NCBI GenBank assembly: GCA_021155855.1
Contig: JAJNAZ010000021.1
Coordinates: 1-47,790 of the forward strand
Reading direction: 5' to 3'
From: Solirubrobacterales bacterium
GTDB taxonomy: Bacteria; Actinomycetota; Thermoleophilia; Solirubrobacterales; 70-9
Length of the DNA stretch: 47,790 bases
Both the position numbers and the translations under genes were made by a program. Positions 17,041-25,097 of the stretch are shown here, piece after piece (the stretch's first letter is position 1; the number at the start of each line of letters is the position of its first letter). The notes beneath the pieces are model-generated. The model was not told the DNA's origin. It worked only from the letters and a program-made list of their open reading frames with translations, and did no database searches.

Positions 17041-18510
17041 CTACGACGCCGTCGGCTCGGCCGGCGACGACGACTCCGGGGCCGAGGAAGAGGGCGCCGA
17101 GGACGACGACTGAGCCCGAGGCCGGGCCTCGCCCGGTGGGCGCTCGATCGGCAGCTCGATCCTGACCGTGGTCGCGGGAGCCCGCGAGCGGGCGACCGAG
17201 ACCCCGCCGCCGTGGGTCTCCGCGATCGCGCGGACGATCGCGAGCCCGAGCCCGGCACCGCCGCCGGTGCGGCCCTGGTCGGCCCGGGTGAAGCGCTCGA
17301 ACGCCTCGTCCTCGAACCCGTCGGCGAACCCCCGGCCCTGATCGGTGACCTCGAGCCACACGAGCCCGTCCCGCTGTTCGGCCGAAATCCCGATCGTCCC
17401 GGCGCCGTGGCGAAGTGCGTTGTCGATCAGATTGCCGAGCGCCTGCTCGACCCGGATCACGTCGAGCTCCGCACGCAGTCCCGGCGGCGCGGCGACGGAG
17501 ATCACGCGGTCCGCCGCCTCGCTGCGGCGCTCGAAGCGCCCCCGCACGCGCTCGAGGAGAGGCGCAAGCTCGACGCGGTCCGGTTTGATCGGCAGCCTGC
17601 CCTGGTCGGCACGCGCGATCACGAGCAAATCCTCAGCGAGCCGCGAGAGGCGGGCGACCTCCTCGGCGGTCGAAGCGAGCGCGGCGCGCAGCTCCTCAGT
17701 GCTGCGCGCCGGCTTGCCCGCGAGCTCGAGCTCGGCCCGTAGGATCGCGAGCGGGGTGCGCAGCTCGTGGCTGGCGTCGGCAACGAAGACCCGCTCGCGT
17801 TCGAGCGAAGCCTCGATCCGGTCGAGCATCGCGTTCAGCGTCTCGGCCAGGCGGCGAAGCTCGTCCTCGGCCTCCGGCAGCGGCAACCGGTCACCGCTGC
17901 GCTCGAGGGTGATCGCATCGGCGCGGCGGCGCAGCGACTCGACGGGGGCCAGCGCCCGGGTCGCGAGCAGGTAGCCGAGCGCGCCCGCAAGCGCAAGCGC
18001 CAGCGGTGCTCCGATCGCAAACGCGCCCGCGATCCCTTCCAGCGCCTCGGTGCGATCGCCGGTCGAGGCGCCCGCGACAACGACGAACTCGCCCTGGGCC
18101 GAGCTCGCCGGCTGCGCGAGCACCCGCGCCTCGCCGTCGAGGCCGGGGACGTCGAGCTCCTCGATCAGCACCGACCCGCGCGCCGCCCGGTCCAGCGTCT
18201 CGGGATCGAGCGCCGGGTCGGCTCCCGAGCCCAGCGTCGAGGCGACCACGCTGCCGTCGGCGCTCAGGATCTCGGAGAAACCCTCCTCGCCCTCGAACAA
18301 CGTCCCCGAGAGCTCCGGGGACTCGGGGCCGCCGGCCGCGACCAGCGCCGCGAGGTCGGCGGCGCGGACCTCGAGGCCGTCGTCGAGCGCGCCGGTCAGC
18401 TCCGCCTCGGTACGCAGGTAGACCCAGAGCCCGGCGAGCGCGAGCACGACGGCGAGCGCGGCGACGAAGGCGACCGTCAGCCGGGCCCGGATCGAGAGCC
18501 TGCGGATCAT
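17041..18510 (-). CDS. Sensor histidine kinase (HAMP, HisKA, HATPase_c)
   Basis: A 489-residue membrane kinase. TM1 spans about residues 11-32, an extracytoplasmic region of about 125 residues follows, TM2 is about 160-184, then HAMP (TRALAPVESLRRRADAI), HisKA with phospho-acceptor His248 in ADASHELRTPLA, and an ATPase domain with NLIDNALRHGAG, TDQGRGF and GGGAGLGLAIV. The C-terminus ends in an unusual Ser/Pro/Ala/Glu-rich tail of about 30 residues. The ATG at 18510 overlaps the regulator's TGA by one base, so the pair is co-translated. The Pst genes lie just upstream, so phosphate sensing is possible, but the large sensor domain and separate autoregulatory site leave the signal open. Confidence 0.92.
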   Translation of the reverse strand: MIRRLSIRARLTVAFVAALAVVLALAGLWVYLRTEAELTGALDDGLEVRAADLAALVAAGGPESPELSGTLFEGEEGFSEILSADGSVVASTLGSGADPALDPETLDRAARGSVLIEELDVPGLDGEARVLAQPASSAQGEFVVVAGASTGDRTEALEGIAGAFAIGAPLALALAGALGYLLATRALAPVESLRRRADAITLERSGDRLPLPEAEDELRRLAETLNAMLDRIEASLERERVFVADASHELRTPLAILRAELELAGKPARSTEELRAALASTAEEVARLSRLAEDLLVIARADQGRLPIKPDRVELAPLLERVRGRFERRSEAADRVISVAAPPGLRAELDVIRVEQALGNLIDNALRHGAGTIGISAEQRDGLVWLEVTDQGRGFADGFEDEAFERFTRADQGRTGGGAGLGLAIVRAIAETHGGGVSVARSRAPATTVRIELPIERPPGEARPRAQSSSSAPSSSAPESSSPAEPTAS

Positions 18511-19184
18511 CAGGGCTCCTCGCGCAGCCGGTAGCCGACCCCGCGCACGGTCTCGATCGTGTCGGTCCCGAACGGACGGTCGACCTTCTCGCGCAGGTAG
18601 CGGACGTAGACGTCGACGACGTTGGAGCGGTTCTCGTAGTCGTAGTCCCACGCGTGCTCGAGCAGCTCGAACCGCGACACGGCCTCGCCCGCGTGGCGCA
18701 TGAACACTTCGAGCAGCGCGAACTCCTTCGCCGAGAGCGAGATCTCGGTGCCGTCGCGCGAGACGCGGTGCGTGGCCGGGTCGAGGCGCAAGCCGCCGGC
18801 CTCGAGCACCGCCGGGCGCTCAGCGGCGCCGCGTCGGACGAGGGCGCGCAACCGCGCGAGCAGCTCCGCGAACGAGAACGGCTTCACCAGGTAGTCGTCG
18901 GCGCCGTGGTCGAGGCCGGCGACCCGGTCGGCGACCGCGTCGCGGGCGGTGAGCATCAACACCGGCGCCCAGACTCCGTCCTCGCGCAGCCGGCGGCAGG
19001 TCTCGAATCCGTCGATCCCCGGCAGCATCAGGTCGAGGACGATCGCGTCGAACTCGGTCGAGCCCGCCATCCAGAGCGCGTCCTCGCCGCGCGCGGCGAC
19101 GTCGACGGCCATCCCCTCCTCACGGAGCCCGCGCCGGATCAGACCGGCCATCTTCTCCTCGTCCTCGACGACCAGGATTCGCAT
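18510..19184 (-). CDS. OmpR-family response regulator
   Basis: A 224-residue regulator: a receiver domain (residues 1-115) with acidic pocket EDEE, phospho-acceptor Asp51 in VLDLMLPG, Thr in LMLTARD and Lys in YLVKPFSF; then a winged-helix DNA-binding domain with LSAKEFALLEVFMRH, the recognition segment NVVDVYVRYLREKVD and terminal IETVRGVGYRL. It forms a translationally coupled pair with the kinase downstream. Two 11-bp direct repeats (19208-19229) just before the start suggest autoregulation. It lies 97 bases after phoU on the same strand, so read-through from pst is possible. Confidence 0.93.
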   Translation of the reverse strand: MRILVVEDEEKMAGLIRRGLREEGMAVDVAARGEDALWMAGSTEFDAIVLDLMLPGIDGFETCRRLREDGVWAPVLMLTARDAVADRVAGLDHGADDYLVKPFSFAELLARLRALVRRGAAERPAVLEAGGLRLDPATHRVSRDGTEISLSAKEFALLEVFMRHAGEAVSRFELLEHAWDYDYENRSNVVDVYVRYLREKVDRPFGTDTIETVRGVGYRLREEP

Positions 19185-19207
19185 CGCGGCTCACGCTCGC
19201 GCCTGAA

Positions 19208-19229
19208 GATGAGAGCCAGATGAGAGCAT
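19208..19229 (-). promoter_or_regulatory. 11-bp direct repeat upstream of the regulator-kinase pair
   Basis: GATGAGAGC occurs at 19208-19216 and again at 19219-19227, an exact 11-base period; in gene orientation the core is CTCTCATC. Tandem half-sites with 11-base spacing are typical of OmpR-family dimers. The repeat lies 24-45 bases before the regulator start, so self-control by this regulator is the simplest reading. The core differs from the TTCAC core of the PHO-box-like sites. Confidence 0.55.
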
Positions 19230-19281
19230 CGCACGCGGGCGAGGCGGCCGTCCGAACCGCCCGCCGTCGCCGACGATGGCG

Positions 19282-19983
19282 CTAGGGCTGCGGAACCGGC
19301 TCGCCCGGGTGCGAGGCGTCCTGGAACTCGCGGAAGAGGCCGGTGACGATGAACGCGACCTGCTCGCCGATGTCGACCGTGTTGTCGCCGATCCGCTCGA
19401 TCGCGCGGGCGACGAGGATCATCGTCATCGCCCACTCCCGGCGGTCGTGGTCGTCGCCGATCTCGAGCGCGATCCGGAAGATCTCCTTATTGAGGTCGTC
19501 GACGAGGTCGTCCTGGTGGACGAGGTCGCGGGCCATCTCGACGTCGCGGGTCTCGAAGGCGCGCTTTGCCTGCGAGATCTGCGCCCGCACCTGCTGGCCC
19601 ATCGTCCTGATGTCCTTGATGATCCTCTCGTCGGCGGGCGGCTCGTGACCGGCAATCGGGATCAGCTTGCCGATGTTCACGCACTGGTCGCCCATCCGCT
19701 CGATCGCCTTGATCAGGTGCAGCAGGGCGGAGATCAGCCGCAGGTCGGTGGCAACCGGAGCCTGGGTGGCGAGCAGAGTGAGGATCGACTGGTGGATCTC
19801 GAGATAACGGCCGTCGATGACGTCGTCCGAGGCGACCACCAGCTCGGCGAGCTCGGTGTCCTGGTGCTCACCGGCCTCGGCCGCGCGGTCGAGCTGGGCG
19901 GCGACCATGTCGAGGCCCTCGAGCGCCCGTGCCTCCAGATTCTGGAGCTCTTCCTGATAGTGAACCCGGGTGCTGTCGGTCAT
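19282..19983 (-). CDS. phoU: Phosphate transport system regulator PhoU
   Basis: A 233-residue all-helical protein with the two tandem PhoU repeats: LEARALEGLDMVAAQLDRA opens the first, and RAFETRDVEMARDLVHQDDL opens the second. The conserved ATDLRLISALLHLIKAIERMGDQ and AMTMILVARAIERIGDNTVD segments carry the E/D-rich metal-binding motifs. PhoU restrains Pst uptake and the PhoR kinase when phosphate is ample. Its ATG overlaps the pstB TGA by one base. Length is normal. The open frame runs upstream into pstB but only the PhoU part is coding. Confidence 0.96.
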   Translation of the reverse strand: MTDSTRVHYQEELQNLEARALEGLDMVAAQLDRAAEAGEHQDTELAELVVASDDVIDGRYLEIHQSILTLLATQAPVATDLRLISALLHLIKAIERMGDQCVNIGKLIPIAGHEPPADERIIKDIRTMGQQVRAQISQAKRAFETRDVEMARDLVHQDDLVDDLNKEIFRIALEIGDDHDRREWAMTMILVARAIERIGDNTVDIGEQVAFIVTGLFREFQDASHPGEPVPQP

Positions 19984-20879
19984 CAACCGACCTTCCCGGT
20001 GACGTAATCCTCGGTCCGCTGGTCGGAGGGATTGGTGAAGATCTTCTCGGTGTCGTCGTACTCGACGATCTCTCCCCATCGGTTCGTTTCGTCGGCCGTC
20101 AGCTCGACGATCAGGAACGCGGTCCGGTCGGAGACCCGCGCAGCCTGCTGCATGTTGTGGGTGACGATGACGATCGAGTAGTCCTCCTTGAGGTCCATCA
20201 TCAGATCCTCGATCTTGCCGGTGGAGATCGGGTCGAGCGCCGAGCAGGGCTCGTCCATCAGGATCACGTCGGGCTCGACCGCGATGCAGCGAGCGATGCA
20301 GAGGCGCTGCTGCTGTCCGCCGGACATCCCGTAGGCGTTGTCCCCGAGGCGGTCCTTGACCTCGTCCCACAGCGCGGCGCTACGGAGCGCACGCTCGACG
20401 ATCTCGTCCATGTCGCCCTTCATCCCCAGCGTCCTCGGGCCGAACGCGATGTTGTCGTAGATCGACTTCGGAAACGGGTTCGGCTTCTGGAACACCATCC
20501 CGATCAGCTTCCTCACCTGGACGGGATCCACCTTGGGGCCGTAGAGGTCCTCCCCGTGGTAGAGCAGCTCGCCCTCCACCCGGGCGCTCGGGATCAAGTC
20601 GTTCATCCGGTTCAGACATCGGATCAGGGTGCTCTTGCCACATCCCGAGGGGCCGATCAGGGCAGTGATCTCGTTCCTGCGAATGTCCATCGTTACGTGC
20701 TTGACCGCCGGCTTTTCCGCGTAGTGGACGGACAGATCCCTGAGCGCGAAGACCGTCTCCTTCGTCCCGGCGGAGAGGCGCCCTTCGAAGTCGGCCTCGA
20801 GGGCGATCGAGGGATGGTTGGAGCCGAGGCGGGTGGCGGCCCGCTCCGTTCGGGGCTCGTCCGTCATCTGCTCGCGCAC
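19983..20879 (-). CDS. pstB: Phosphate ABC transporter ATP-binding protein PstB
   Basis: A 298-residue ATPase of the Pst importer. Walker A is GPSGCGKST (76-84), the Q-loop [15 protein letters not shown] is PstB-specific, the signature is [14 protein letters not shown], Walker [14 protein letters not shown] and the switch His is in VTHNMQQA. The first 40 or so residues are an extension beyond the usual PstB. The GTG start at 20879 has AGGTGA six bases upstream, formed partly by the pstA stop region, so translation follows pstA closely (10-base gap). It overlaps phoU by one base. Confidence 0.96.
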   Translation of the reverse strand: MREQMTDEPRTERAATRLGSNHPSIALEADFEGRLSAGTKETVFALRDLSVHYAEKPAVKHVTMDIRRNEITALIGPSGCGKSTLIRCLNRMNDLIPSARVEGELLYHGEDLYGPKVDPVQVRKLIGMVFQKPNPFPKSIYDNIAFGPRTLGMKGDMDEIVERALRSAALWDEVKDRLGDNAYGMSGGQQQRLCIARCIAVEPDVILMDEPCSALDPISTGKIEDLMMDLKEDYSIVIVTHNMQQAARVSDRTAFLIVELTADETNRWGEIVEYDDTEKIFTNPSDQRTEDYVTGKVG

Positions 20880-20889
20880 TCTAGATCAC

Positions 20890-21837
20890 CTACCACTTCT
20901 GTTCGTATCGATTACGTAGCCAGATCGCGAAGGAATTCATCAGCAGCAGGACCGCGAGCATGATGATGATCCCGGCCGCAGCGAGCTCGCGCAGCTCCGC
21001 CTGCGGATCCGCGGCGAGGCTGAAGATCTGCACCGGGAGCGCGGTCCAGCCCGCGTCGGAGTTGAACGGCTGCGGGTCGGTGGTAACGAAGATCGCCGCG
21101 CCGAAGAGCAGCAACGGTGCCGCCTCCCCAAGGGCCCTCGAGACCGCGAGGATGACGCCGGTGAGGACCCCCGGCAGCGCGGCGGGGAGCACCTGGTGGC
21201 GGATCGTCTGCCACTGGGTCGCGCCAAGCGCCAGCGAGCCCTCCCTGATCGATGGCGGAACGGCTCGGATCGCCTCGCGCGCCGCGATGATCACCGTTGG
21301 CAGTACGAGCAGCGTCAGCGTTATCGAACCCGCGAACAGCATGAACCCGAGGTCGATCGGGCCGCGGACGATGAACGCCAGGCCGAGGATCCCGTAGACG
21401 ATCGCGGGTACCGCCGCGAGGTTCTGGATGTTGACCTCGATCATTCGGTTGAGCCGCGACTCGCGGTTCCCGTACTCCTCCATATAGATGGCGGCTCCGA
21501 CGCCCAGCGGGACGACCATCAGGATCATCAAGCCGACCAGGTAGAGCGAACCGAGGATCGCCTGCCGGAATCCGGCGTTGTCGGCGATCCTGGAGGTCGA
21601 ATCGGTGATCAGGCCCAGCGAGAGCCGCGCCTCCCCTTCGACGAATGCGTCCACGAGCAGCGCCGCGAGGCCGATCAGCGCGAGGGCGACAGTCCCGTAG
21701 AGGAAAACGCGAAACGCCCGGTTCAAAGCGACGACCTTGGCCGGCTGCCTGTGAAGCGAACCAAGCGTCGCCGCGCGGGCCCCTTCTGCGGCAACACGAG
21801 CGCGGGAGCCGAATGGGACCTGGGAGCCGTTGCTCAT
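20890..21837 (-). CDS. pstA: Phosphate ABC transporter permease PstA
   Basis: A 315-residue permease. After a 40-residue hydrophilic start there are six membrane segments; VPLGVGAAIYMEEYGN and VPAIVYGILGLAF are typical PstA loops, and REGSLALGATQWQTIRHQVLP is the EAA coupling loop that contacts PstB. The ATG at 21837 overlaps the pstC stop by four bases (ATGA). Length and order (C-A-B) are standard for the high-affinity phosphate importer. Confidence 0.95.
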   Translation of the reverse strand: MSNGSQVPFGSRARVAAEGARAATLGSLHRQPAKVVALNRAFRVFLYGTVALALIGLAALLVDAFVEGEARLSLGLITDSTSRIADNAGFRQAILGSLYLVGLMILMVVPLGVGAAIYMEEYGNRESRLNRMIEVNIQNLAAVPAIVYGILGLAFIVRGPIDLGFMLFAGSITLTLLVLPTVIIAAREAIRAVPPSIREGSLALGATQWQTIRHQVLPAALPGVLTGVILAVSRALGEAAPLLLFGAAIFVTTDPQPFNSDAGWTALPVQIFSLAADPQAELRELAAAGIIIMLAVLLLMNSFAIWLRNRYEQKW

Positions 21838-22790
21838 TCGTAGACCTGCCTGTACTTGCGCACGAAGCGGATCGAGATCAGGTTCATGACCAGCGTGATG
21901 ACGAAGAGCAGTGCGCCGACGGCAAACACGGTGTCGTATTCGATCGTGCCCTGGGCTATATCCCCGGTCGCGGTGGTGCCGATGAACGCGGTCATCGCCT
22001 GGACGTTCTCGACCGGGTTGAGGGTGACGTTCGGAGTGTTGCCCGCGACGAGCAGCACGATCATCGTCTCGCCGACCGCGCGCGAGACCGCGAGCACCAG
22101 CGAGGCGACGATGCCCGACAGTGCGGCGGGGAACACAACTCGCAGGGCGACGCGCATTCTGCTCGCCCCGAGCGCGTAGGCGCCCTCGCGCAGGCCGCCG
22201 GGCACCGAGGACATCGCGTCCTCGGAGATCGAGGCGATGATCGGCACGATCATCAGGCCGATACAGATGCCGGCCGCCCCCGCCATGAAGAAACCCGGCG
22301 GCCCGCCGAGGAACGTGCCCGGCCAGATGTCCTGAAGCAGCGGGGTCACCAAGCTGACGCCGAAGAACCCGATCGCCACGGTCGGCACCCCAGCGAGGAT
22401 CTCCAGGGTCGGCTTGACGACGCTGCGCACCTTGGGCGACGCGTACTCGCTCAGGTAGATCGCCGCTCCGAGCCCGACCGGAACTGCGACGACCATGCCC
22501 CAGAGGACGACGTTGAAGGTCCCGACCACGAGCGGGACGACCCCAAAGAGATCCTGTGCCGGGGCCCATTCGGTCTTCAGAAAGAAATCGGCGAACGGGA
22601 CCTCGCGAAAGAAGTCCACGGCCGGGATCAGCAACGAAACGACGATCGCGATTGTGGTCGCGATCGAGAGGACCGCGCAGCCGGCGAGGAAGGCCTTGAT
22701 CGCCTTCTCGCCGTAACGCGGGCTCCCGGCCTGGAGCCGCGGCCGGCTCGGGCCGGCGGCTCCAGGTACCGCGATTTCACCTGCTTCCAT
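21834..22790 (-). CDS. pstC: Phosphate ABC transporter permease PstC
   Basis: A 318-residue permease with six membrane segments. VPVGLGAAIYLSEYA, LAGVPTVAIGFFGV and the EAA coupling loop REGAYALGASRMRVALRVVFP identify PstC, as does its place directly after pstS. A hydrophilic N-terminus of about 28 residues precedes the first membrane segment. It starts 48 bases after the pstS stop and overlaps pstA by four bases, so pstC-pstA-pstB-phoU are translationally linked. Confidence 0.95.
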   Translation of the reverse strand: MEAGEIAVPGAAGPSRPRLQAGSPRYGEKAIKAFLAGCAVLSIATTIAIVVSLLIPAVDFFREVPFADFFLKTEWAPAQDLFGVVPLVVGTFNVVLWGMVVAVPVGLGAAIYLSEYASPKVRSVVKPTLEILAGVPTVAIGFFGVSLVTPLLQDIWPGTFLGGPPGFFMAGAAGICIGLMIVPIIASISEDAMSSVPGGLREGAYALGASRMRVALRVVFPAALSGIVASLVLAVSRAVGETMIVLLVAGNTPNVTLNPVENVQAMTAFIGTTATGDIAQGTIEYDTVFAVGALLFVITLVMNLISIRFVRKYRQVYE

Positions 22791-22838
22791 CGTCCGTGCT
22801 GAGCCCCGTCGCCTTCGTGACCGTGCCGACCCGGCGGA

Positions 22839-23801
22839 CTAGCCGATCAGCTTGCTGATCTCCTCCTCCGAGGCCTGGGTCTGCTCCTCGGTCATCGGGA
22901 CGAAGGTGGCGGCCTCGGTGAGGCTCGCCTGGTTGGCGATGTAGAACTCGAGGAACGCGTCGAACTCGGGCTTCGCCAAGGCCTCGGCGGACGGGTAGAT
23001 GAACAGCGGTCGGCCGAGCGGCGTGTAGCTGCCGTCCTGAACCGTCTCCGCGGTCGGCGCGACGCAACCGTCGCCGCCGTCGATCTCGAGCGCCTTGACC
23101 TGCTCGCCGGCCTCCTCGACGAACGAGTACGGGACATAGGCCATCGCCCACTCGTCTCCGGCGACGCCGTTGATCGCAGCGTTGTCGTTCTCGCCGATCG
23201 AGTTGTAGTCGGTCCTGATCACACCTTCCTCGCCGTTCACCGCCTCGGTGAAGTAGTCGTAGGTGCCGGAGTCCGATCCCGGCCCGAACAGCTCCAGGTC
23301 CTCGTCGCCGACGTCGGCGTCGAGGCCGTCGAGATCGCCCCAGCTGTCGACCGTCGAGCCGTTGTCCCAGGCCTGATTCAGCGTCTCGACGCTAATGCAG
23401 GTGAGCGGGTTGTTCGGGTTGACGATCACGCTCAGGGCGTCGTTGGCGACCTGGACCTCGCCGTACTCGACGCCGTTCTCGCTGCACACCCTCTTCTCCT
23501 CGGGCTCGATCTGGCGCGAGGCGTCGTTGGCATCAGTCTCACCGGCGCAGAACTTCTCGAAGCCACCACTGGTGCCGGAGGTACCGACGGTGACGTTCAC
23601 ATCCGGGTTCTCGCCCTGAAACTCCTCGGCCGCAATCGAGGTCAGGGGCGCCACGGTGCTCGAGCCGTCGATACGAATCGTGCCCGATAGGCCGCTGGCG
23701 GACGCTTCGCCGCCGTCGTCGTCATCATCGCCGCATGCGGCCGCGCCGAGGGCGAGGACCATGCCGACGCCGAGGGCGAGCAGCCACTTCTTCGAGATCA
23801 C
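22839..23801 (-). CDS. pstS: Phosphate-binding lipoprotein PstS
   Basis: A 320-residue substrate-binding lipoprotein. It starts at a GTG (23801) with GGAG upstream; the signal peptide ends in the lipobox LGAAAC, followed by an Asp-rich linker. Phosphate-binding residues are recognisable in IRIDGSSTVAP, TSGTSGGFEKFCAGETD and GSDSGTYDYFTEAV. PstS captures phosphate outside the membrane and delivers it to PstC/PstA. A three-unit PHO-box-like repeat lies about 160-190 bases upstream (23958-23990), consistent with phosphate-starvation induction. The open frame continues upstream to 23921 but lacks a signal there. Confidence 0.96.
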   Translation of the reverse strand: MISKKWLLALGVGMVLALGAAACGDDDDDGGEASASGLSGTIRIDGSSTVAPLTSIAAEEFQGENPDVNVTVGTSGTSGGFEKFCAGETDANDASRQIEPEEKRVCSENGVEYGEVQVANDALSVIVNPNNPLTCISVETLNQAWDNGSTVDSWGDLDGLDADVGDEDLELFGPGSDSGTYDYFTEAVNGEEGVIRTDYNSIGENDNAAINGVAGDEWAMAYVPYSFVEEAGEQVKALEIDGGDGCVAPTAETVQDGSYTPLGRPLFIYPSAEALAKPEFDAFLEFYIANQASLTEAATFVPMTEEQTQASEEEISKLIG

Positions 23802-23957
23802 TTGGATGGTTCTCCTTCTGGTTCGGTTGGACTCTGTGCTGGCAGAGCTTTGTCTCTGAGTCGTGGGAGGTGTGCGGCCTGATTCGGCCTTGCGCACGAA
23901 AGCTCCCCGTGCAATCGGCACGCTGACAACACCTCACGACGAGTTTGGAGCGGAACC

Positions 23958-23990
23958 GTGACCCCGTTGTGAAAAGGGTGTGAACTGCGC
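23958..23990 (-). promoter_or_regulatory. PHO-box-like triple direct repeat upstream of pstS
   Basis: On the plus strand GTGA begins at 23958, 23969 and 23980, exactly 11 bases apart (GTGACCCCGTT, GTGAAAAGGGT, GTGAACTGCGC). In pstS orientation this reads as TTCAC/GTCAC units, the known actinobacterial PhoP pattern. It is the strongest of the three such sites in the window. The rest of the 248-base gap (23802-24049) is the pstS leader and shows no other element I can name. Confidence 0.75.
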
Positions 23991-24049
23991 AGGAGAGCGG
24001 TCGACGGCCGCGACGGCCCGCTCCGATGACGAGGTTCAGGAGGTTGGGC

Positions 24050-24856
24050 TCAGCCGGGTTGGCCGATCTGCGGCTGCGCCACTCCGTCGACCACGGGGCC
24101 GTCGTCTGTGACCGTTGTCCGGCCGGGGACCTCGGCATCTTCGGGCGTGGCCGCCTGGGGCTCGAAGCGGTAGCCGACGCCGAAGTGGGTGTGGATGTAG
24201 GACCAGCCCGGCGACTGCTTGTGGAGTTTCGAGCGCAGCTTGCGCACGAAGACGTCCACCGAGCGGTCGCCGTGGGCCATCGCGTAGCCCCAGACCCGTT
24301 GATAGATGTCCTCGCGCTCGATCACCCGCCCGCTCGCCTCGGCGAGCACCTGCAAGAGCTCGAATTCGCGCCGGGTGAGGTTGAGGCTGCTGCCTGAGAC
24401 GAAGGCCTGGAACTGATCGGCGCGGATCTCGATCTCGCCGGCGACCACCGGGCCGGCCTCGGGCTTCGGCCGGGCCCTGCGACGACGGCGCACGACCGCT
24501 TCGATCCGCGCCATCACCTCCTCGGGGTGCGAGGGCTTGACGATCCAGTCGTCGGCGCCCAGCCGCAACCCGCGGACTCGCTGCGCAACGGTCGAGCCCT
24601 GGGTGCAGACGACGACCGCGAGGTCGGGGAGCATCCCGCTGACCCGCTCGAGGAACTCCCAGCCGGTCGGCCCGAGGATCGACAGGTCGATGAGCAGGGC
24701 GTTGAGCTTCATCGCCACCAGCTCCCCCGGGGGCACGCTCGAGGAGTGCACGCGGTACTCCCACCCCGCGGCGTCGAAGCGCCGCCCGAGGACGTGCAAA
24801 AACCCGCTGTCGTCGTCGATTACCGCGAGGCGGACTGTCCCGGATCTTGCGTTCAT
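24050..24856 (-). CDS. PhoB/PhoP-like winged-helix response regulator
   Basis: A regulator of about 268 residues just upstream of pstS. Receiver: VIDDD acidic pocket, Asp57 in LLIDLSIL, Thr in VVCTQGS and Lys108 in WIVKPSH. The winged-helix domain has LTRREFELLQVLAEASG, VDVFVRKLRSKLHK and HTHFGVGYRFEP. The C-terminal 35 or so residues are an extra flexible tail. No kinase gene is adjacent. Its position, with a PHO-box-like site both before it and between it and pstS, makes it the best candidate for the regulator of the Pho genes here. The ATG at 24856 is preferred; the frame is open to 24964. Confidence 0.88.
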   Translation of the reverse strand: MNARSGTVRLAVIDDDSGFLHVLGRRFDAAGWEYRVHSSSVPPGELVAMKLNALLIDLSILGPTGWEFLERVSGMLPDLAVVVCTQGSTVAQRVRGLRLGADDWIVKPSHPEEVMARIEAVVRRRRRARPKPEAGPVVAGEIEIRADQFQAFVSGSSLNLTRREFELLQVLAEASGRVIEREDIYQRVWGYAMAHGDRSVDVFVRKLRSKLHKQSPGWSYIHTHFGVGYRFEPQAATPEDAEVPGRTTVTDDGPVVDGVAQPQIGQPG

Positions 24857-24959
24857 CACCCTCGGTCGGGCGCAGTCGCGGCCCAAAAGGCCGGTTTCTG
24901 CCCCGATCCTCACCGAACTGGGACCCATGGTAGTGGCCGGTCCGGCAACGACAACCGCG

Positions 24960-24975
24960 TTCACAGGACTTTCAC
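24960..24975 (+). promoter_or_regulatory. Partial PHO-box-like repeat upstream of the PhoB-like regulator
   Basis: TTCAC occurs at 24960 and 24971, 11 bases apart, and further TCAC cores follow at 24986 and 24995 but out of register. It lies about 105 bases upstream of the regulator start. The match is weaker than at pstS and ppx, and the repeat strand is opposite to the gene. Confidence 0.45.
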
Positions 24976-25033
24976 ACGCAAATTCTCACCTTTTTCACCC
25001 CTTGGCGGGCGGCCCCGAGCAGACTGGCGGCTA

Positions 25034-25090
25034 ACGAGATCCTCTCTCGTGCAGCGCGCGGCCTCACTCCCTGCCCCGGGCCGCGCGCTG
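25034..25090 (-). terminator. Tandem hairpins downstream of uppP
   Basis: CAGCGCGCGGCC (25052-25063) is perfectly complementary to GGCCGCGCGCTG (25079-25090), a 12-bp stem with a 15-base loop. Immediately beyond it in transcription direction, ACGAGA/TCTCGT (25034-25050) forms a second 6-bp stem. They begin 8 bases after the uppP stop. There is no U-tract, as is common for actinobacterial terminators. Confidence 0.6.
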
Positions 25091-25097
25091 ACTATTT

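Noticed and set aside
16871-17113. 80-codon plus-strand ORF across the ppx-kinase gap
   Set aside because: It is antisense to the ppx N-terminus and the low-complexity kinase tail; its acidic sequence mirrors that tail.
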